From positions 1 to 43,247 of the forward strand of contig JAQSYD010000023.1 of assembly GCA_029256325.1 (NCBI GenBank): a stretch of DNA of 43,247 nt, in the 5' to 3' direction. This document shows positions 41,314 through 43,247 of the stretch, piece after piece. The DNA is from Clostridia bacterium. Its GTDB lineage: Bacteria > Bacillota > Clostridia > Lutisporales > Lutisporaceae. The stretch's first letter is position 1, and every line of letters starts with the position of its first letter. Position numbers and translations under genes: made by a program. Under the pieces are notes generated by a model. That model ran no database searches. It saw only the letters and a program-made list of their open reading frames with translations, and had not been told where the DNA came from.

Positions 41314-42099
41314 TTATATGGTTAAGTTCTGATAAGTGATGCACATGGGGGTCTTGAAAAGTGGACATTCTATAATCTTGGCATTGATGTCAAATACATC
41401 ATTGATCAATTTCTCCGTTACAATCTCTTTTGGATCACCCTCAGCATATACTTTGCCGTCTTTTATTGCGATGATATGATCTGCATATCGACAGGCCAGG
41501 TTTATATCATGAAGCACAACAACGATGGTCCTATTCTCCTGTTGATTTAGATGCTTAAGCAAGTCCAGCACTTCAATCTTGTATTTTATATCCAGATGGT
41601 TTGTCGGTTCATCCAGTAAAATGATTTCTGTTTGCTGCGCTAGAGTCATGGCAATCCAAACTCTTTGCTTCTGACCGCCGGACAGCTCAGAAAGCTTCTT
41701 ATCCCTAATGTCGGACAGCCCTGTCTTCTCCAAGGCATAGTCAACGATATTCTCATCCTCTTTACTCCATTGGTTGAACCAGCTTTGGTAGGGGTATCTT
41801 CCCTGCTTAACAAGGTTAAATACAGTCAAGTCAGAAGGGGCATCAGGGGACTGCGTGAGAATCGCAAGTTCTTTTGCAATTTCTTTTGATGGCTTCTGAA
41901 ATATATCCATATCTCCAAGAACTACTTTCCCGGACATTGGCTTTAAAAGTCTAGCCATGGTTTTTAATAAGGTAGACTTACCGCAGCCATTGCTTCCGAC
42001 TAATATGGTCACTTTGTTTTTTGGTATTGTTACGTTTATATCTTTAAGAACGATAAAGTCTCCATAACCAAGGGTTAGGTTGCTTGTTGATATATTCAT
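41314..42099 (-). CDS. ABC transporter ATPase, iron-siderophore/heme/cobalamin type
   Basis: A 261-residue cytosolic ATPase of the FecE/FepC/FhuC class powering uptake of an iron-chelate, heme or corrinoid. Walker A GSNGCGKST (35-43), Q loop ILTQSPDAP, signature LSELSGGQKQR near 136, Walker B IILLDEPTNHLD and the H loop VVLHD are intact. Its ATG overlaps the permease stop by 1-4 nt, so translation is coupled. It is the last gene of the operon within the window. No Fur box can be assessed because the operon start is outside. Confidence 0.93.
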   Translation of the reverse strand: MNISTSNLTLGYGDFIVLKDINVTIPKNKVTILVGSNGCGKSTLLKTMARLLKPMSGKVVLGDMDIFQKPSKEIAKELAILTQSPDAPSDLTVFNLVKQGRYPYQSWFNQWSKEDENIVDYALEKTGLSDIRDKKLSELSGGQKQRVWIAMTLAQQTEIILLDEPTNHLDIKYKIEVLDLLKHLNQQENRTIVVVLHDINLACRYADHIIAIKDGKVYAEGDPKEIVTEKLINDVFDINAKIIECPLFKTPMCITYQNLTI

Positions 42100-43166
42100 T
42101 AAAATCCCCTCCTAAGAGCTCGCTGACTCTTTAACAATAGATAGACGAAAAATGGTGCTCCTATACCTGCCGTAAATATTCCAACGGGGAGATCCAGCGG
42201 GAAAAGCATGGTTCGTGCCGCAATATCGGATATTACCACGATGATGCCTCCTACTACGGCTGAAAGTGGCAGGACATTCCCGAAGGATGAATTTGTCAGC
42301 TTTCTGCTAATATGAGGAGCGATAAGCCCAACAAAGCTGATTCCACCGCCCACAGCAACTGCACCGCTTGCAAGTGCAGCACTTAAAATCATCAACAGGA
42401 AGCGGTTTTTCTCAACTGAGCTTCCCAAGCCGACGGATATGCCATCATCCAGGTTTTGAATATTAAGCTCTCTTGTATATATGAGCGTAAGGACGAAAAG
42501 TACCAGAAACCAAGGAAGCAGAAGCTTAACATGAGTCCAGTTTGTCCCATATATCGTTCCTGTAATCCATAACTGTGCTTCTTTTATAAATACTACGGGG
42601 CCATTTATAATTAATATCGAAGTGATTGCTTTAGCGGCACCGGCTACGGCAATACCTATCATAATCAGTCTGTAGGGAGTAACCCCTTTTTTGTAAGCAA
42701 GCAGATATACAATTAATACTGCTGCAAAAGCGCCTGCAAAAGCAAATACAGGCATATAAAAAATACTTGTCGTAAGAGCGTTATTCTTGGGATCTGTAAA
42801 TAAAGTAAGGAATATCAAGGCGCCAACAGAACCGCTATCGGTTATACCAATGATATTTGGTGCTGCCAGCGGATTCTTTACAACACCCTGAAGTATTGCT
42901 CCTGACAATCCCAATGAAGCACCTACAAATAAGGCTACCAGCGTTCTCGGCAATCTTATAGTATTTACAATAAGAGAATCGCCACCTATACTACCGTCAA
43001 ACAGTATCTGTATTACCTTAAATATGGATATATATTTTTGCCCCATACTAAGACTTAGAAGTATGGAAAATATACAGATAAGCATAGAAATGGCAACTAC
43101 CAAGGTACTTCTTTTTTCATATAGGAAGGACAATCGCCCTTTTCTCGCAACGAATAAGCTTTTCAT
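42099..43166 (-). CDS. FecCD family permease of the iron-chelate ABC transporter
   Basis: A 355-residue inner membrane permease of the BtuC/FecCD family with about ten TM helices. Typical segments are IRLPRTLVALFVGASLGLSGAILQ, KNPLAAPNIIGITDSGSVGA, GTIYGTNW and GGGISFVGLIAPHISRKL. The last is the coupling helix that docks on the ATPase. The N-terminal about 15 residues are basic and cytoplasmic. The start ATG shares its A with the TAA of the preceding permease gene (TAATG), and its end overlaps the ATPase start. Two permeases and one ATPase form the usual heterodimeric uptake system. Confidence 0.93.
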   Translation of the reverse strand: MKSLFVARKGRLSFLYEKRSTLVVAISMLICIFSILLSLSMGQKYISIFKVIQILFDGSIGGDSLIVNTIRLPRTLVALFVGASLGLSGAILQGVVKNPLAAPNIIGITDSGSVGALIFLTLFTDPKNNALTTSIFYMPVFAFAGAFAAVLIVYLLAYKKGVTPYRLIMIGIAVAGAAKAITSILIINGPVVFIKEAQLWITGTIYGTNWTHVKLLLPWFLVLFVLTLIYTRELNIQNLDDGISVGLGSSVEKNRFLLMILSAALASGAVAVGGGISFVGLIAPHISRKLTNSSFGNVLPLSAVVGGIIVVISDIAARTMLFPLDLPVGIFTAGIGAPFFVYLLLKSQRALRRGF

Positions 43167-43247
43167 TATCTGTTTTCCGCCTTTCTGGCAATGGTGATGA
43201 AAAATGGGGTGCCTAGGATGGCTGTCACAGCTCCTACAGGAATTTCC
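43166..43247 (-). CDS. Second FecCD permease, C-terminal end (partial)
   Basis: The last 26 residues of a reverse-strand protein running off the right edge: EIPVGAVTAILGTPFFITIA then RKAENR and TAA. The segment IPVGxVTAxxGxPFFxxL is the final TM helix of FecCD permeases, and the same position in the next gene reads DLPVGIFTAGIGAPFFVYLL. It is therefore the partner permease of the downstream gene and is translationally coupled to it (TAATG). Confidence 0.88.
   Translation of the reverse strand, partial: EIPVGAVTAILGTPFFITIARKAENR

Noticed and set aside
1-43247. CRISPR array, tRNA, rRNA, prophage or complete insertion sequence
   Set aside because: No regular repeat-spacer pattern, no tRNA- or rRNA-like sequence, no phage structural genes and no transposase were seen.

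Overview
The window reads as a chromosomal segment of a low-GC, probably anaerobic Firmicute of the class Clostridia. The evidence is AT-rich intergenic DNA, strong AGGAGG-type ribosome sites, near-consensus sigma-A promoters, perfect hairpin plus T-run terminators, and a gene set typical of clostridia (YitT, DUF3795, DUF378, a MalT-like LuxR regulator, a dCache chemoreceptor, an iron-sulfur flavoprotein, an ABC-F protein). I cannot name the genus. There is no rRNA, tRNA, CRISPR array, prophage or complete insertion sequence.

Layout. 1-9.3 kb: end of a membrane protein, a reverse pair made of an unusually short FtsH-like protease and a membrane-anchored partner, a DUF378 protein, cysteine synthase, an L,D-transpeptidase, a SulP anion transporter whose STAS domain is broken, and an unknown multi-pass membrane protein. 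9.3-16.2 kb: a dicarboxylate/amino-acid symporter divergent from an AraC regulator, a proline-iminopeptidase-like hydrolase, a YcaQ/AlkX-type DNA glycosylase flanked by related terminator-like repeats, a metallophosphoesterase lipoprotein and YccF. 16.3-20.9 kb: a NarL-type two-component system, a PAF-acetylhydrolase-like esterase whose N-terminal membrane part lies in another frame, and two overlapping flavoprotein genes. 21-28.4 kb: a signalling block of a MalT-like regulator, a PAS-PAS-GGDEF-EAL protein with a degenerate GGDEF motif, and a chemoreceptor. 28.5-36.7 kb: a vanadium-haloperoxidase-like phosphatase, a fold-type II PLP enzyme, prolyl-tRNA synthetase behind an elaborate attenuator, an SGNH hydrolase, and an ABC-F protein behind a roughly 490-nt leader. 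37-43.2 kb: a PadR remnant, small membrane and metal-binding proteins, YitT, a PaaX-like regulator with a CAAX-protease-like membrane protein, and a reverse-strand siderophore/heme-type ABC uptake operon running off the right end.

The strongest unexplained signals are regulatory RNAs. Upstream of proS there is a promoter, an 18-codon leader peptide ending Cys-Pro-Ser-Pro-Ser, and five RNA arms that can pair 0:1, 1:2, 2:3 or 3:4, the last being an intrinsic terminator. This is the logic of ribosome-mediated attenuation, where a T-box would be the usual expectation. Upstream of the ABC-F gene there is a 34-codon upstream ORF, two terminators and a 13-nt segment able to pair with either, the pattern expected of antibiotic-induced attenuation. 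Several promoters also carry perfect inverted repeats at or over the start site (the hydrolase at 12.7 kb, the LuxR gene at 21.1 kb, paaX at 39.5 kb). Two genes (SulP and the esterase) look disrupted by small out-of-frame indels.
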